From Polaromonas sp. JS666 (GTDB lineage Bacteria; Pseudomonadota; Gammaproteobacteria; Burkholderiales; Burkholderiaceae_C): 64,000 bases of DNA. This document shows positions 9,501-18,411 of the stretch, in pieces. The first letter of the stretch is position 1. Each line of letters begins with the position of its first letter. The stretch lies in NCBI RefSeq assembly GCF_900103405.1, contig NZ_FNHX01000003.1, positions 372,001 through 436,000 of the forward strand. The letters run 5' to 3'. The position numbers and the translations under genes were made by a program. The notes under the pieces are model-generated. The model was given only the letters and a program-made list of their open reading frames with translations, was not told the DNA's origin and did no database searches.

Positions 9501-12500
9501 TCAACGTGACCTCCACCGTGACCGGCGGCAACACCAACACCATTCCGGCCGGCGCCATCACGACCGACCAGAACCTCAGCAACAACAACCCGGCAACCAC
9601 CAGCCTGGCCATCAGCACCAACATCGGCCTGGTCAAGCAGTTCACGCCGAACGTGGTCAAGCCCGGCGATCGTTCGCGCCTGCGCATCACCTTCTACAAC
9701 CCGCTGTCGCAGCCCGTCAGCGCGCTGGCGGTGACTGACAATCTGCCGGCCGGCGTGACCGTGCCCAGCGGCGCCAACCCGACGACCACCTGCCAGGGCG
9801 CGACCGTGTCCTCGACCGCCAACAGCGTGCAGGTATCCGGCGGCACCATCCCCGCCGCATCCGGCAACGTGCCGGCGAGCTGCCAGGCCGAGATCGACGT
9901 GCTGGTTGCGGCCCAGGGCGACTACGTCAACACCATTCCCACCAACGCGCTGACCGCCAGCGCCGGTGGCAACCCGCTGTCCAACACCCAGCCCACCAGC
10001 GACACGCTGCGCGCCAAATCGCCAGTCGTGGTGCACAAGGCTTTCAGTGCCCGCACGCTGGACGCGGGCAACCCGGTCGGCTTCACCACCGGCTCCGACA
10101 GCAAGGCGCCCGGCGCGCCGGCCGTGCTGACCCTGCGTTTTGACAATCCGAACAACACGCCGCTCACGGGCCTGACCCTGACCGACGCCTTGCCCTCGGG
10201 GCTGGTGGTCGCGCCCACACCGGCCGCAGCCACCACCTGCACCAGCGGCACCGTCGTCGCGGCCGCCTCGGCGACCAGCGTGCGCCTGACCGGTGCCACG
10301 CTCGCGGCCGCCGGTTCCTGCACCGTCACGGTGAACGTGCTCAGCAATATCTCGGGCGTCTACACCAACACGGTGCCCACCGCCAGCATCACCACCAATG
10401 AAGGCGTGAGCAACGAGGAGCCCACCAGCGCGCAGCTGATCGTCTCCACCCCGCCCACCGTCGGCAAGCAGTTCACGCCGGCCGTGATCCCGCCGGGCGG
10501 CGTCTCGCGCCTGAGCATCGTGCTGGGCAACAGCAACAGCAGCGCGATGACGCTGAGCGCGAACTTTGACGACGTGCTGCCCACCGCGCCCGGCCAGATC
10601 CAGCTGACCGCCACACCCGCCATGGCGACCACCTGCGGCGGCACCGTGGTGGCCGCGGCCAATGCCACCAGCGTACGCCTGAACAGCGGCGGCACCATTC
10701 CGGCCGGCGGCTGCACGATTGACGTCAATGTGACCGGCCTGACCGCCGGCGTGCACACCAACAACATCCCGGCCGGCGCGTTGCAGACCAACCTGGGCAA
10801 CAACCAGGCACCCGCCAACGCACCGCTGACCATCAGCACCCTGGGCTATATCTCGGGCAAGGTCTTCAAGGACAACAACCCGACGCCCAACGGCACTTTC
10901 CAGAACGGCACCGACACGCCGATTTCCGGCGTGAACATTGAACTGCGCAGCGGCGCGAACTGCAGCGGCGCCTTTGTGGCCAACAGCACCACCGACGCGC
11001 TCGGCAACTACCTGTTCACCGGCCTGGCGGCCGGCAGCTATTCGGTGTGCCAGACCACCCAGCCCTCGGGCACCATCAACGGCATCACCACGGCCGGCAC
11101 CATCAGCGGCATCAACGGCAGCACCGGCACGGCCGGCACCGCGTCCAACCCGACCATCAGCAGCAGCCAGGTCACCAACATCACGCTCAACGGTAACGGC
11201 GCGGGCGGCGAGATCTCGGGCTCAGCCAGCAACAACTTCGCGGAAGTCGTGCTGTCGTCCATCAGCGGCAAGGTCTTCAAGGACGTCAACAACAACGGCG
11301 TGCAGGACGGCGCGGACGACCCGCTGGCCGGCGTGACCGTCGAACTGCGCGATGCCGGCACCAACGCGCTGATGGGGACCACGGTGACCGACGCCGCGGG
11401 CGGCTACAGCTTCGCCGCTCTGGTGCCCGGCACCTACACCGTGGTCGAGCCCACGCAGCCCGCCGGCACCTCCAACGGCATCACGACGGCCGGCGCAGTG
11501 CCCAACGGCGGCACGCCGGGCACGGCCACCACGCCGGCCGTCACGCCCAGCCGCATCAGCAGCATCGTGCTGCCGCCGAACACCGTGTCGTCGGGCAACA
11601 ACTTCGCTGAAGTGCCCAACGGCGGCACGATTTCCGGCCGGGTCTTCCTGGACTACGACAACAACGGCGCGGTCAACGGCAGCGACCACGGCATAGGCGG
11701 GCAGACCATCAACCTGACCGGCACCGACATCAACGGCCTGGCCGTCTCCAGGACCACCACCACAACGGCCGACGGGCGCTACAGCTTCACCGGCCTGGCC
11801 CAGGGCAACTACACCGTCACGCAGCCGCTGCCGCAGGCAACGGGCACGACCAACGGCCAGACCATCGCTGGCAGCACCGGCGGCGTCGCGACGCTGCCGG
11901 CCAACCCGGTCTCGTCCATCTCGGCGATTCCGCTGGCCACGGCGAACGCCGTGTCGGCCGACAACAATTTCGCCGAGATCCCCGGCGCCGCGCCCGACCT
12001 GGCCATCGCCAAGAGCCACTCACCGGTCAGCTTCGCGCAGGGCTCGAGCACCGGCTTCTACACCATCACCGTCTCCAACGTCGGCACGGTCGCGACCTCC
12101 GGCACCATCACGGTGGTCGACACCCTGCCCGCGGGCATGACGGTGGCCGCCGTCGCCGGCGGCGCCACCTGGTCCTGCAGCAGCGCCGTCACCACGGTTA
12201 CCTGCACCACCAACAGCGTGATCGCCGCGGGCGGCACGGCGCCTGTCTTCACGGTGCGCGTGGCGGTGGCCGCGGGCCTGGCCGGCCAGGTGCTGGTGAA
12301 CACGGCCGTGGTCTCCGGCGGCAATGAACCCGCCGGCTTCAACGGCAACAACACCGCCACCGACCCCACGGTGATCTCCGACGTGGCCGCGGTGCGCGGC
12401 ACGGTGTGGCGCGACCTCAACCACGACCGCATCAAGGACCCCGGCGAGCCGCTGGTGCCCGGCTGGATCGTCGAGCTCACGCTGGGCGGCGTGGTCGTGG

Positions 12501-14257
12501 GTACCACCACCTCCGACGCGAGCGGCGCCTATGCCTTCAACAGCGTGGCGCCCGGCTCGGGCTACCAGATCCGTTTCCGCGAACCGACCAGCGGGCGTAT
12601 CTACGGCCGCCCGGTCCCCAATGAAACCGGCATGCCCTATACCAATGGCACGGTCAACGCGGCCAACCCCGCCGGCGCCAACAACACCGACGGCACGCTG
12701 CAGGGCCTGACCCTCGTCGCCGGCACCACCACGCTGGCGCAAAGCCTGCCGCTGGATCCCAGCGGTGTGGTCTACGACGCCGTGACACGGCAACCCGTGC
12801 CGGGCGCCGTGGTGACGCTCTCCGCACCCGGCCTCACGGCGGCCGACGTGATTGGCGGCAGCCTCACGCAGACCACCGGCGCGGACGGCGCCTACCAGTT
12901 CCTGCTGCTGGGCGGCGCACCCGTGGGCGGCACGCTGTACACGCTGACCGTGACCTCGCCGGCCGGCTACCTGCCGGGCCCCTCGGCCATGATCCCGGCC
13001 TGCACGGCCACCCTGGGTGTGGGCCTGGCCCCGCCCAGCCCGGACCCGGCGCTGGTGCAGAACAGCAACTTCGCGCCCGGCACCGGCGTGCCGCTGCACA
13101 ACCCCGCGGCCTGCCCCAACAACACGCTGACCCTGGCGGGCGGCGCGGCCACCACGCAGTACTTCTTCACGTTCACCTTTGCAGCGATTCCCGGCTCGGC
13201 CAACGTGCTGAACAACCACATCCCGCTGGACCCGATTCTGGGCGGCGCCATCGTGATGACCAAAAGCACGCCGCTGGTCAACGTGGTGCGCGGCGATCTG
13301 GTGCCCTACACCATCACGGCCACCAACACGCTGAACGCCGTGCTCGGCAACATCAGCGTGGTGGACCTGATCCCCGCGGGCTTCCGTTACCGCACCGGCT
13401 CGGCCTCGCTCAACGGCGTGGCGCTGGAGCCCACCGTGAGCGGCCGCAACCTGACCTGGGCCAACCAGGTGTTCGCCGCCGGTGAGCGCAAGACCTGGCG
13501 CATGCTGCTGGTGGTCGGCACCGGTGTGTCCGAAGGCACTTACATCAACCAGGTCGCGGCCCGCAACGCCCTGGTCAATGCGCAAATCTCCAACACCGCC
13601 ACGGCCGCCGTGCGTGTGGTGCCGGACCCGACCTTTGACTGCTCCGACATCATCGGCAAGGTTTTTGACGACAAGAACGCCAACGGCTACCAGGACCAGG
13701 ACGAGCCCGGCATCGCCAACGTGCGCATCGCCACGGCGCGCGGCCTGCTGGTCACCAGCGACCACGACGGGCGCTTCCACGTGGCCTGTGCGGCCATCCC
13801 GAACGCGGACCGCGGCTCCAACTTCGTGATGAAGGTGGACGAGCGCACCCTGCCTTCCGGCTACCGCCTGACCACCGAGAACCCGCGCGACGTGCGCGTC
13901 ACGCGCGGCAAGATGGTCAAGCTCAACTTCGGCGCCACCGTGCACCGCGTGGTCCGGCTTGAGCTCTCGGGCGATGCCTTCACCGGCAAGGGCGACGGCA
14001 CTGAACTGCAGCCTGCCTACCTCGCCACCCTGGAAAAACTTCCCGAGCAGCTCGCCGCGCGGCCTTCCGTGCTGCGCATCGCCTACCGCCGCGGCGCTGA
14101 GGCGGCCGGCCTTGCCGAAAAACGCGTGGCCGCGATCAGCGAGCGAATACAGGCCTTGTGGAAGGCAAGGCGCAAGAAGAGCGACGGGAATGAAGCCGGC
14201 GACAGCGAACCCCTGCACCCCTTGATGATTGAAACCGAGCTGGAGACGGCGAAATGA
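6527..14257 (+). CDS. Giant secreted DUF11 / SdrD B-like repeat protein
   Basis: 2576 residues. A long signal peptide ends near residue 41 (LLPAAAFA). Ten DUF11-type Ig-like repeats of 130-150 residues follow, starting near 42, 184, 327, 465, 614, 765, 895, 1032, 1166 and 1309, typically with TITLTN, VTDNLPAG, ATTC and YTNTIPAGA. Next come SdrD B-like modules (motif SGKVFKDxNNNG...DDPLAGVTVEL) near 1441, 1578, 1701, 1955, 2079 (degenerate) and 2375, with further DUF11 repeats near 1823 and 2241. The last 100 residues (from about 2477) resemble a worn OmpA C-terminal domain. This domain style belongs to cell-surface adhesins or stalk proteins. Start is the first ATG after an in-frame stop at 6500; no clear Shine-Dalgarno. 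It overlaps the OmpA-barrel gene by 4 bases (ATGA). No LPXTG or autotransporter barrel is present, so the partner may anchor it (inference). Confidence 0.9.
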   Translation: MLEHFRRCAKLVCKLPNPVSLVRPASVLLGLGLLPAAAFALTASVTAIIPAQGIYPGEIATLRIALSNSDPVPATNVAFSNSLPGLLPNGLKVAGAATNGCGGAFTAALGAQTLDLTGGSIAAAAGGIDGQCVIDIPVTAGSSTGNATSYAYQILNGAVTSSAGSNSGDVSQTFNIRALQQPQISKAFGSSTLVLGGATTSLTITLTNPNPVPIEGFSITDNFPQLGGSAIISVAAVPGASASCTSGPAPAFNPAPVAGATSVTGTGDIPANGSCSFVVAVEASQTNGQYTTNAQSNLINRSSDFSNSLGIPAQANAQANITVRSPLSVAKAFSGSSLSSGSAGSLTITLTNSGNTPLTVTTFDDSPIDGLGGVNPTTGLNVTSASTSCAGGAAAAINSNKGVQLTGGTIPANGSCTVTVNYTGFVQASGVPVTYTNNIPQGAVDVGNAAIKSQSASATILVADDLRVLKSALPASPVAPGNPIQYQVTVQNYGAAAINNVTVTDNFTNGQTFLTGTIGGINYTPTVTAACGNVNSASAVGSSTAVLTVDTLPARASPSVPGACVITMWAMASSTAVASSANTIAAGGVCYNAGATCNGGASNATSVTTNAAVMAATKAFAQSSPGVSTFAEGTIVRMTITLTNKSANPLTNVSISDTLQLANSGGGQLRIANPANAASTCGSPVITAVAGATSVGLNGGTVPARAGNGLGADGSCVLQVDVVGPAGVYPNTATVGGTQTFGNGTTQTLTPVTTNTATLTYTSALSASKSFNPASVSSGGKSTVTVQLLNTSALALTNVSVTDPLPAGMVLANPTNAHTTCAGATAITGAAGASSISMTGASVAGSGNCALLFDVVATGAANWVNTIPPDSILADGGVRNVAPVSATLLFTPPTGIAISKATSISSLTFPGEVSRLTINIANGTQAVSNLSFTDYFTVGGTAGGTNNGWVLTPNPAPSTTCPGGVVTAVANTRQVSLAGAALAANASCQLSVNVTSTVTGGNTNTIPAGAITTDQNLSNNNPATTSLAISTNIGLVKQFTPNVVKPGDRSRLRITFYNPLSQPVSALAVTDNLPAGVTVPSGANPTTTCQGATVSSTANSVQVSGGTIPAASGNVPASCQAEIDVLVAAQGDYVNTIPTNALTASAGGNPLSNTQPTSDTLRAKSPVVVHKAFSARTLDAGNPVGFTTGSDSKAPGAPAVLTLRFDNPNNTPLTGLTLTDALPSGLVVAPTPAAATTCTSGTVVAAASATSVRLTGATLAAAGSCTVTVNVLSNISGVYTNTVPTASITTNEGVSNEEPTSAQLIVSTPPTVGKQFTPAVIPPGGVSRLSIVLGNSNSSAMTLSANFDDVLPTAPGQIQLTATPAMATTCGGTVVAAANATSVRLNSGGTIPAGGCTIDVNVTGLTAGVHTNNIPAGALQTNLGNNQAPANAPLTISTLGYISGKVFKDNNPTPNGTFQNGTDTPISGVNIELRSGANCSGAFVANSTTDALGNYLFTGLAAGSYSVCQTTQPSGTINGITTAGTISGINGSTGTAGTASNPTISSSQVTNITLNGNGAGGEISGSASNNFAEVVLSSISGKVFKDVNNNGVQDGADDPLAGVTVELRDAGTNALMGTTVTDAAGGYSFAALVPGTYTVVEPTQPAGTSNGITTAGAVPNGGTPGTATTPAVTPSRISSIVLPPNTVSSGNNFAEVPNGGTISGRVFLDYDNNGAVNGSDHGIGGQTINLTGTDINGLAVSRTTTTTADGRYSFTGLAQGNYTVTQPLPQATGTTNGQTIAGSTGGVATLPANPVSSISAIPLATANAVSADNNFAEIPGAAPDLAIAKSHSPVSFAQGSSTGFYTITVSNVGTVATSGTITVVDTLPAGMTVAAVAGGATWSCSSAVTTVTCTTNSVIAAGGTAPVFTVRVAVAAGLAGQVLVNTAVVSGGNEPAGFNGNNTATDPTVISDVAAVRGTVWRDLNHDRIKDPGEPLVPGWIVELTLGGVVVGTTTSDASGAYAFNSVAPGSGYQIRFREPTSGRIYGRPVPNETGMPYTNGTVNAANPAGANNTDGTLQGLTLVAGTTTLAQSLPLDPSGVVYDAVTRQPVPGAVVTLSAPGLTAADVIGGSLTQTTGADGAYQFLLLGGAPVGGTLYTLTVTSPAGYLPGPSAMIPACTATLGVGLAPPSPDPALVQNSNFAPGTGVPLHNPAACPNNTLTLAGGAATTQYFFTFTFAAIPGSANVLNNHIPLDPILGGAIVMTKSTPLVNVVRGDLVPYTITATNTLNAVLGNISVVDLIPAGFRYRTGSASLNGVALEPTVSGRNLTWANQVFAAGERKTWRMLLVVGTGVSEGTYINQVAARNALVNAQISNTATAAVRVVPDPTFDCSDIIGKVFDDKNANGYQDQDEPGIANVRIATARGLLVTSDHDGRFHVACAAIPNADRGSNFVMKVDERTLPSGYRLTTENPRDVRVTRGKMVKLNFGATVHRVVRLELSGDAFTGKGDGTELQPAYLATLEKLPEQLAARPSVLRIAYRRGAEAAGLAEKRVAAISERIQALWKARRKKSDGNEAGDSEPLHPLMIETELETAK
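7076..10840 (+). repeat. Tandem coding repeats (DUF11 units 2-10)
   Basis: Nine consecutive DUF11-type units inside the giant gene, beginning near 7076, 7505, 7919, 8366, 8819, 9209, 9620, 10022 and 10451. Spacing varies between about 390 and 453 bases. Units share short protein motifs but are diverged at DNA level, so this is old domain duplication rather than a recent expansion. Intervals were measured by eye from recurring motifs such as SKAF/VKQF at unit starts. Confidence 0.75.
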
Positions 14258-17200
14258 ATTTCCGTACACATGCGATAGCCGTCGCCGCCGGCCTGCTTTG
14301 CGCCGGCTCCGCGGCCTGGACCGCGACCGAAGTCAGCGGCAAACGAATCGACAACGGCCGTATCGACCTGTTCAGCGTGCCGCCGCCCGCGGAAGTGCAG
14401 CCCGCCATCGCCTACCCCATGCCTTCGGGCGTGACACGCGAGGAAGCGGCCGGCATGAAGGCCCGCGCGGCCCAGACGCCCAAGGCGCTGGCCTCGGTCG
14501 ACAAGGCGCTGCAGGAAGCCGGAGGCCTGAGCCTGTTTGTCTCGGGCAAGGCCGAACTCACACCTTCGGCCAAAGCCGCGATTGAATCGCTGGCCGCCGA
14601 AATCCGCAGCAAGGGAGCGGCCTCCGCCGGCATGCGCATTGCCGTGGTCGGCCATACCGACAACCAGCGCCTGGCGCCGGACACCAAACGCCTCTTCAAG
14701 GACAACCAGGGCCTGTCCGAAGCGCGCGCGCTGGCCGTGGCCGCCTACTTGAAGCAGTTGCTGAACAACCCCGCCATCAGCTATTCGATACAGGGCGAGG
14801 GCGAGAGCAAACCGCTGGCCTCGAACGCGACCTCCGAAGGCATGAGCCGCAACCGCCGCGTGGAACTGCGTGTGTGGTTCCAGCCCGCGGCGGCGGCAGC
14901 GGCGCCTGTGGCCGCGCCCGCCCCGCTGGCACCCTGCACGCCGCAATCGGTTGGCCAGTCGACCGTGCCTTTCCGCATCACCATAGACGGCGAGCCCATC
15001 AACACGGCCGAGATCCCCAACGAAGCCGACGGCCAGCGCTGCGCCGACGTCGCGCTCGAGCGGGCCGACATCCAGGTGCGCTACGACAGCCTGGCCGCGG
15101 TGCCGCTGATGAATGCCTGGGCCACACCGGGCACGGCCGTCAAGGGTGAAGCCGTGGAATTCCGCGCCTGGTCCAACTACATCCCCTGGATCAAAAAGGC
15201 CGAGCTGCGCCTGTTCCGCCCCGGCCAGAAGACCCAGGAACAACCGTTCGAAATCCTGCCGATAGCCTGGTCGGGCGCCAGCCGCTGGACCATGCCGGCC
15301 AACACCGCGGGCGACCAGGTGTTCTACCTGCTGCGTGTGTATGACGCGCAAGGCCGCTTTGACGAAACCAGCCTCAAGCAACTGAACTTGTTGGCACGCG
15401 CCATGCCGGCCAATGAAGACCAGGACAAACTGGAGCGCGAACGCCTCACGGGCTATGGCGAGAACAGCCTGGCCTTGCGCAACATCCCGGTGACCGGCGG
15501 CACGGTCACGGTCAACGGCAGCAACCTCAAGCCCGGCCAGCGCATAGAAGCCCTGGGCCTGGAGCTGCCCATAGACGCGCAGGGCAAGTTCGCGATGAAG
15601 CAGATCATGCCGGCCGGCCCGCAGTCGGTGGAGGTCACGCTCAAGGAGGCCGATGGCCGCGCCAGCACCTTCCGCCGCAACCTCAATATCGCGTCCGATG
15701 ACTGGTTTTACCTGGCGCTCGGCGACCTGACGGTCGGCAAGAACAATGTCTCCGGCCCCGCCAAGCTCGTGACCGGCGACCTGAGCCACTACGAAGACAA
15801 GGTCTACGTCGACGGCCGCGCCGCGTTTTACCTCAAGGGCAAGATCAAGGGCGAGTGGCTGCTCACGGCCTCGGCCGATACGCGCGAGGGCCCCATCGAG
15901 GACTTGTTCTCCAACTTCTCGAGCAAGGACCCCAAGTACCTGCTGCGCAGCATAGACCCCAACCTGTACTACCCGGTCTACGGCGACGACAGCACCACGG
16001 TGGACGACGCGCCCACGCAGGGCAAGTTTTTTGTCAAGCTGCAAAAAGGCGACTCGCACATCATGTGGGGCAACTTCCAGACCTCCTGGAGCGGCACCGA
16101 ACTCATGCAGTATTCGCGCGGCCTGTACGGCGCGCAGCTGCGCTACCGCTCCGAAGAGGCCACGGCCTACGGCGAGAAACAGACCCAGATCGACGCCTTC
16201 GCGGCCGACCCGGGCACCCTGGCTTCGCGCGAGGAATTCCGCGGCACCGGCGGCTCGATTTATTACCTGCGCCACCTGGACATCACCCAGGGCTCGGAAC
16301 GCGTCTGGATAGAAGTGCGCGACAAGGACTCCGGCATGGTGATAGAGCGCCGCGAGCTCGCGCCCACGCAGGACTACGAGATCAACTACCTGCAGGGCCG
16401 CATCCTGCTGCAGTCGCCGCTGTCCGCCACCGGCAGCGGCGCGGGCCTGATCATGACCTCGGCGGTCGGCGGCCAGCCGGTCTACCTGGTCACGACCTAT
16501 GAGTTCGCGCCCGGCGTCACCGCCATTAACAACCTGTCGACCGGCCTGCGCGCCAGCCAGTGGCTCAACGACCACTTCCAGTTGGGCGCCAGCACCTACC
16601 ACCAGGGCGAAACCGGCTCCAGCCAGACGCTCAAGGGTGTGGATGGCACGCTGCGCTACAAGCCCGGCACCTGGCTCAAGTTCGAGGCGGCCCGCTCCAA
16701 GGGCCCGGGCAACGGCGCGCAGACCTCGATTGACGGCGGCTTCGGCTTCAACACCCTGAACAACGGCGGCATCCAGTCGGCCGGCGCCGAACGCCTGGAA
16801 GCTTCGGTGGACCTGGCCGAGGTGACCGACAGCATGAAGGGCAAGGTCACGGCCTACGCGCAGAACCGCGACCGCGGCTATTCCGCCCCCGGGCAGATCG
16901 GCATCAGCGGCGAGGCCGTCAAACAGGCCGGCATGTCGGCCGACGTGGAAGTCGCCGCCGGCACGCGCGTGCTGCTCAAGGCCGACAGGCGCGAGGGCGA
17001 CCTGCAGGACAGCCAGAACGTAGAGCTCGCCGTGCGCCAGACCCTGAACAGCGAATGGGAAGTCGCGACCGGCGTGCGCGCCGACGACCGCTCCAAGGTC
17101 ACACCTAACGCGAGTGCCTTGCTCTCGCAAACCGGCTCGCGCACCGATGCGCAGCTGCGCGCCGACTACCGGCCCGACCGCGAAGGCGGCAAGCCCGGCG

Positions 17201-18396
17201 AAAAAGAAAACTGGGAAGCCTATGGTTATGTGCAGGGCACGCTGGAGCGCGACGACACGCGCGACCCCAACAACCGTGTCGGCCTGGGCGGCGCGCTGCA
17301 AGTCAGCGAGCGCGTCAAGCTCAGCGGCGAAGCCTCCAATGGCAGCATGGGCGTGGGCGGCAAGCTGGGCGCCGACTACCGCATCTCAGACCGCAGCAAT
17401 GCCTACCTGGCCTACACCGTGGAAACCGAAAGCCCCGACGTCGCCTGGCGCGGCCGCCAGGGCACGCTGGTCTCGGGCGCGAGCACACGCGTTTCTGATC
17501 AACTGCGCGTCTTCGGCGAAGGCCGCTCCGTCAATGGCGCGGGCCCGCAAAGCCTGACCCAGGCCTTTGGCGCCGACTGGTCGCCCAACGACCGCTGGAA
17601 CTTCGGCGCCAAGGTCGAGTTCGGCACCGTCTCCGACCCGCTGGCCGGCGACCTCAAGCGCCGCGCACTCGGCGGCTCGGTCGGCTACAAGAAGGACGGC
17701 CTCAAATACGGCGGCAACATCGAATGGCGCCACGACAAGGGCAATATCTCGGGCGAACGCACGACCTGGCTGATGCGCAACACCGTGGGCCTGCAGGTGG
17801 ACCCGGCGTGGCGCCTGCTCGGCAAGCTCAATGTCTCGCGCTCCAGCAACAGCCAGGGCGCCTTTGTTGACGGCAACTACCACGAGTTTGTGCTCGGCAG
17901 CGCCTACCGCCCCGTCGACAACGACCGCTGGAACACCTTGTTCAAGTACACCAATTTGAACAATGTGCCCACCGCCGGCCAGCTCACGCCTTCGGGCCAG
18001 GCGGCCGACTACGCGCAGCGCAGCCAGGTGTTCTCGGTCGACACGATTTACGACGTCAAGCCCTGGCTGTCGGTAGGCGCCAAATACGCCTTCCGCATCG
18101 GCGAACTCAAAGCACCGGTGGCCGGCGGCGAATGGTTCTCCAGCCGCGCCGACCTGTTGATCCTGCGCGCCGACCTGCACCTGGTCAAGGAATGGGACGC
18201 ACTGGTAGAGCTGCGCAACCTGCGCGCCACCGAAGCGCAAGACGCCAAAGCCGGCGCGCTGCTGGCTGTGTACCGCCATCTCGGCAAGGGCGTCAAAGTG
18301 GGCGTGGGCTACAACTTCACCAAGTACTCCGACGACCTGACCGATTTGTCTTACCGCAGCCGGGGCTGGTTTTTGAACGTGCTGGCGGCGTATTGA
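14254..18396 (+). CDS. OmpA-domain protein with large predicted outer-membrane beta-barrel
   Basis: 1380 residues with signal peptide (cleavage near residue 22). An OmpA C-terminal-like peptidoglycan-binding domain covers about 92-209: GHTDNQ (133-138), NQGLSEARA (151-159) and SRNRRVEL (198-205). A middle part with Ig-like beta segments leads, from about residue 480, into long alternating aromatic beta-strands (LYYPVYGDDST, YYLRHLDITQGSERVW). The chain ends ...RSRGWFLNVLAAY, with the terminal aromatic residue typical of outer-membrane barrels. In ordinary OmpA the order is reversed (barrel first), so this architecture is unusual. It starts inside the stop of the giant DUF11 gene (ATGA), implying coupled synthesis. 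Likely role: wall-anchored outer-membrane platform or export partner for the giant protein (inference). Confidence 0.87.
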   Translation: MNFRTHAIAVAAGLLCAGSAAWTATEVSGKRIDNGRIDLFSVPPPAEVQPAIAYPMPSGVTREEAAGMKARAAQTPKALASVDKALQEAGGLSLFVSGKAELTPSAKAAIESLAAEIRSKGAASAGMRIAVVGHTDNQRLAPDTKRLFKDNQGLSEARALAVAAYLKQLLNNPAISYSIQGEGESKPLASNATSEGMSRNRRVELRVWFQPAAAAAAPVAAPAPLAPCTPQSVGQSTVPFRITIDGEPINTAEIPNEADGQRCADVALERADIQVRYDSLAAVPLMNAWATPGTAVKGEAVEFRAWSNYIPWIKKAELRLFRPGQKTQEQPFEILPIAWSGASRWTMPANTAGDQVFYLLRVYDAQGRFDETSLKQLNLLARAMPANEDQDKLERERLTGYGENSLALRNIPVTGGTVTVNGSNLKPGQRIEALGLELPIDAQGKFAMKQIMPAGPQSVEVTLKEADGRASTFRRNLNIASDDWFYLALGDLTVGKNNVSGPAKLVTGDLSHYEDKVYVDGRAAFYLKGKIKGEWLLTASADTREGPIEDLFSNFSSKDPKYLLRSIDPNLYYPVYGDDSTTVDDAPTQGKFFVKLQKGDSHIMWGNFQTSWSGTELMQYSRGLYGAQLRYRSEEATAYGEKQTQIDAFAADPGTLASREEFRGTGGSIYYLRHLDITQGSERVWIEVRDKDSGMVIERRELAPTQDYEINYLQGRILLQSPLSATGSGAGLIMTSAVGGQPVYLVTTYEFAPGVTAINNLSTGLRASQWLNDHFQLGASTYHQGETGSSQTLKGVDGTLRYKPGTWLKFEAARSKGPGNGAQTSIDGGFGFNTLNNGGIQSAGAERLEASVDLAEVTDSMKGKVTAYAQNRDRGYSAPGQIGISGEAVKQAGMSADVEVAAGTRVLLKADRREGDLQDSQNVELAVRQTLNSEWEVATGVRADDRSKVTPNASALLSQTGSRTDAQLRADYRPDREGGKPGEKENWEAYGYVQGTLERDDTRDPNNRVGLGGALQVSERVKLSGEASNGSMGVGGKLGADYRISDRSNAYLAYTVETESPDVAWRGRQGTLVSGASTRVSDQLRVFGEGRSVNGAGPQSLTQAFGADWSPNDRWNFGAKVEFGTVSDPLAGDLKRRALGGSVGYKKDGLKYGGNIEWRHDKGNISGERTTWLMRNTVGLQVDPAWRLLGKLNVSRSSNSQGAFVDGNYHEFVLGSAYRPVDNDRWNTLFKYTNLNNVPTAGQLTPSGQAADYAQRSQVFSVDTIYDVKPWLSVGAKYAFRIGELKAPVAGGEWFSSRADLLILRADLHLVKEWDALVELRNLRATEAQDAKAGALLAVYRHLGKGVKVGVGYNFTKYSDDLTDLSYRSRGWFLNVLAAY

Positions 18397-18411
18397 GGGT
18401 GGGGCGGCGCG

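Noticed and set aside
6509..10756. 1415-codon antisense open frame under the giant DUF11 gene
   Set aside because: It mirrors the codon bias of the sense gene in GC-rich DNA; the translation is Gly/Ala/Arg/His-rich with no domain, and the sense frame has clear repeats and a signal peptide.
6650..13250. Possible CRISPR-like or satellite periodicity
   Set aside because: The period is 390-450 bases and is explained by protein domain repeats with diverged DNA; no short identical repeats with unique spacers exist.
12020..14269. 749-codon antisense frame at the end of the giant gene
   Set aside because: Low-complexity His/Gly/Arg translation opposite well-supported SdrD B-like and OmpA-like coding sequence.
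14083..17301. 1072-codon antisense frame over the OmpA-barrel gene
   Set aside because: Same composition artefact; it runs through two real overlapping genes and has no recognisable motif or ribosome site.
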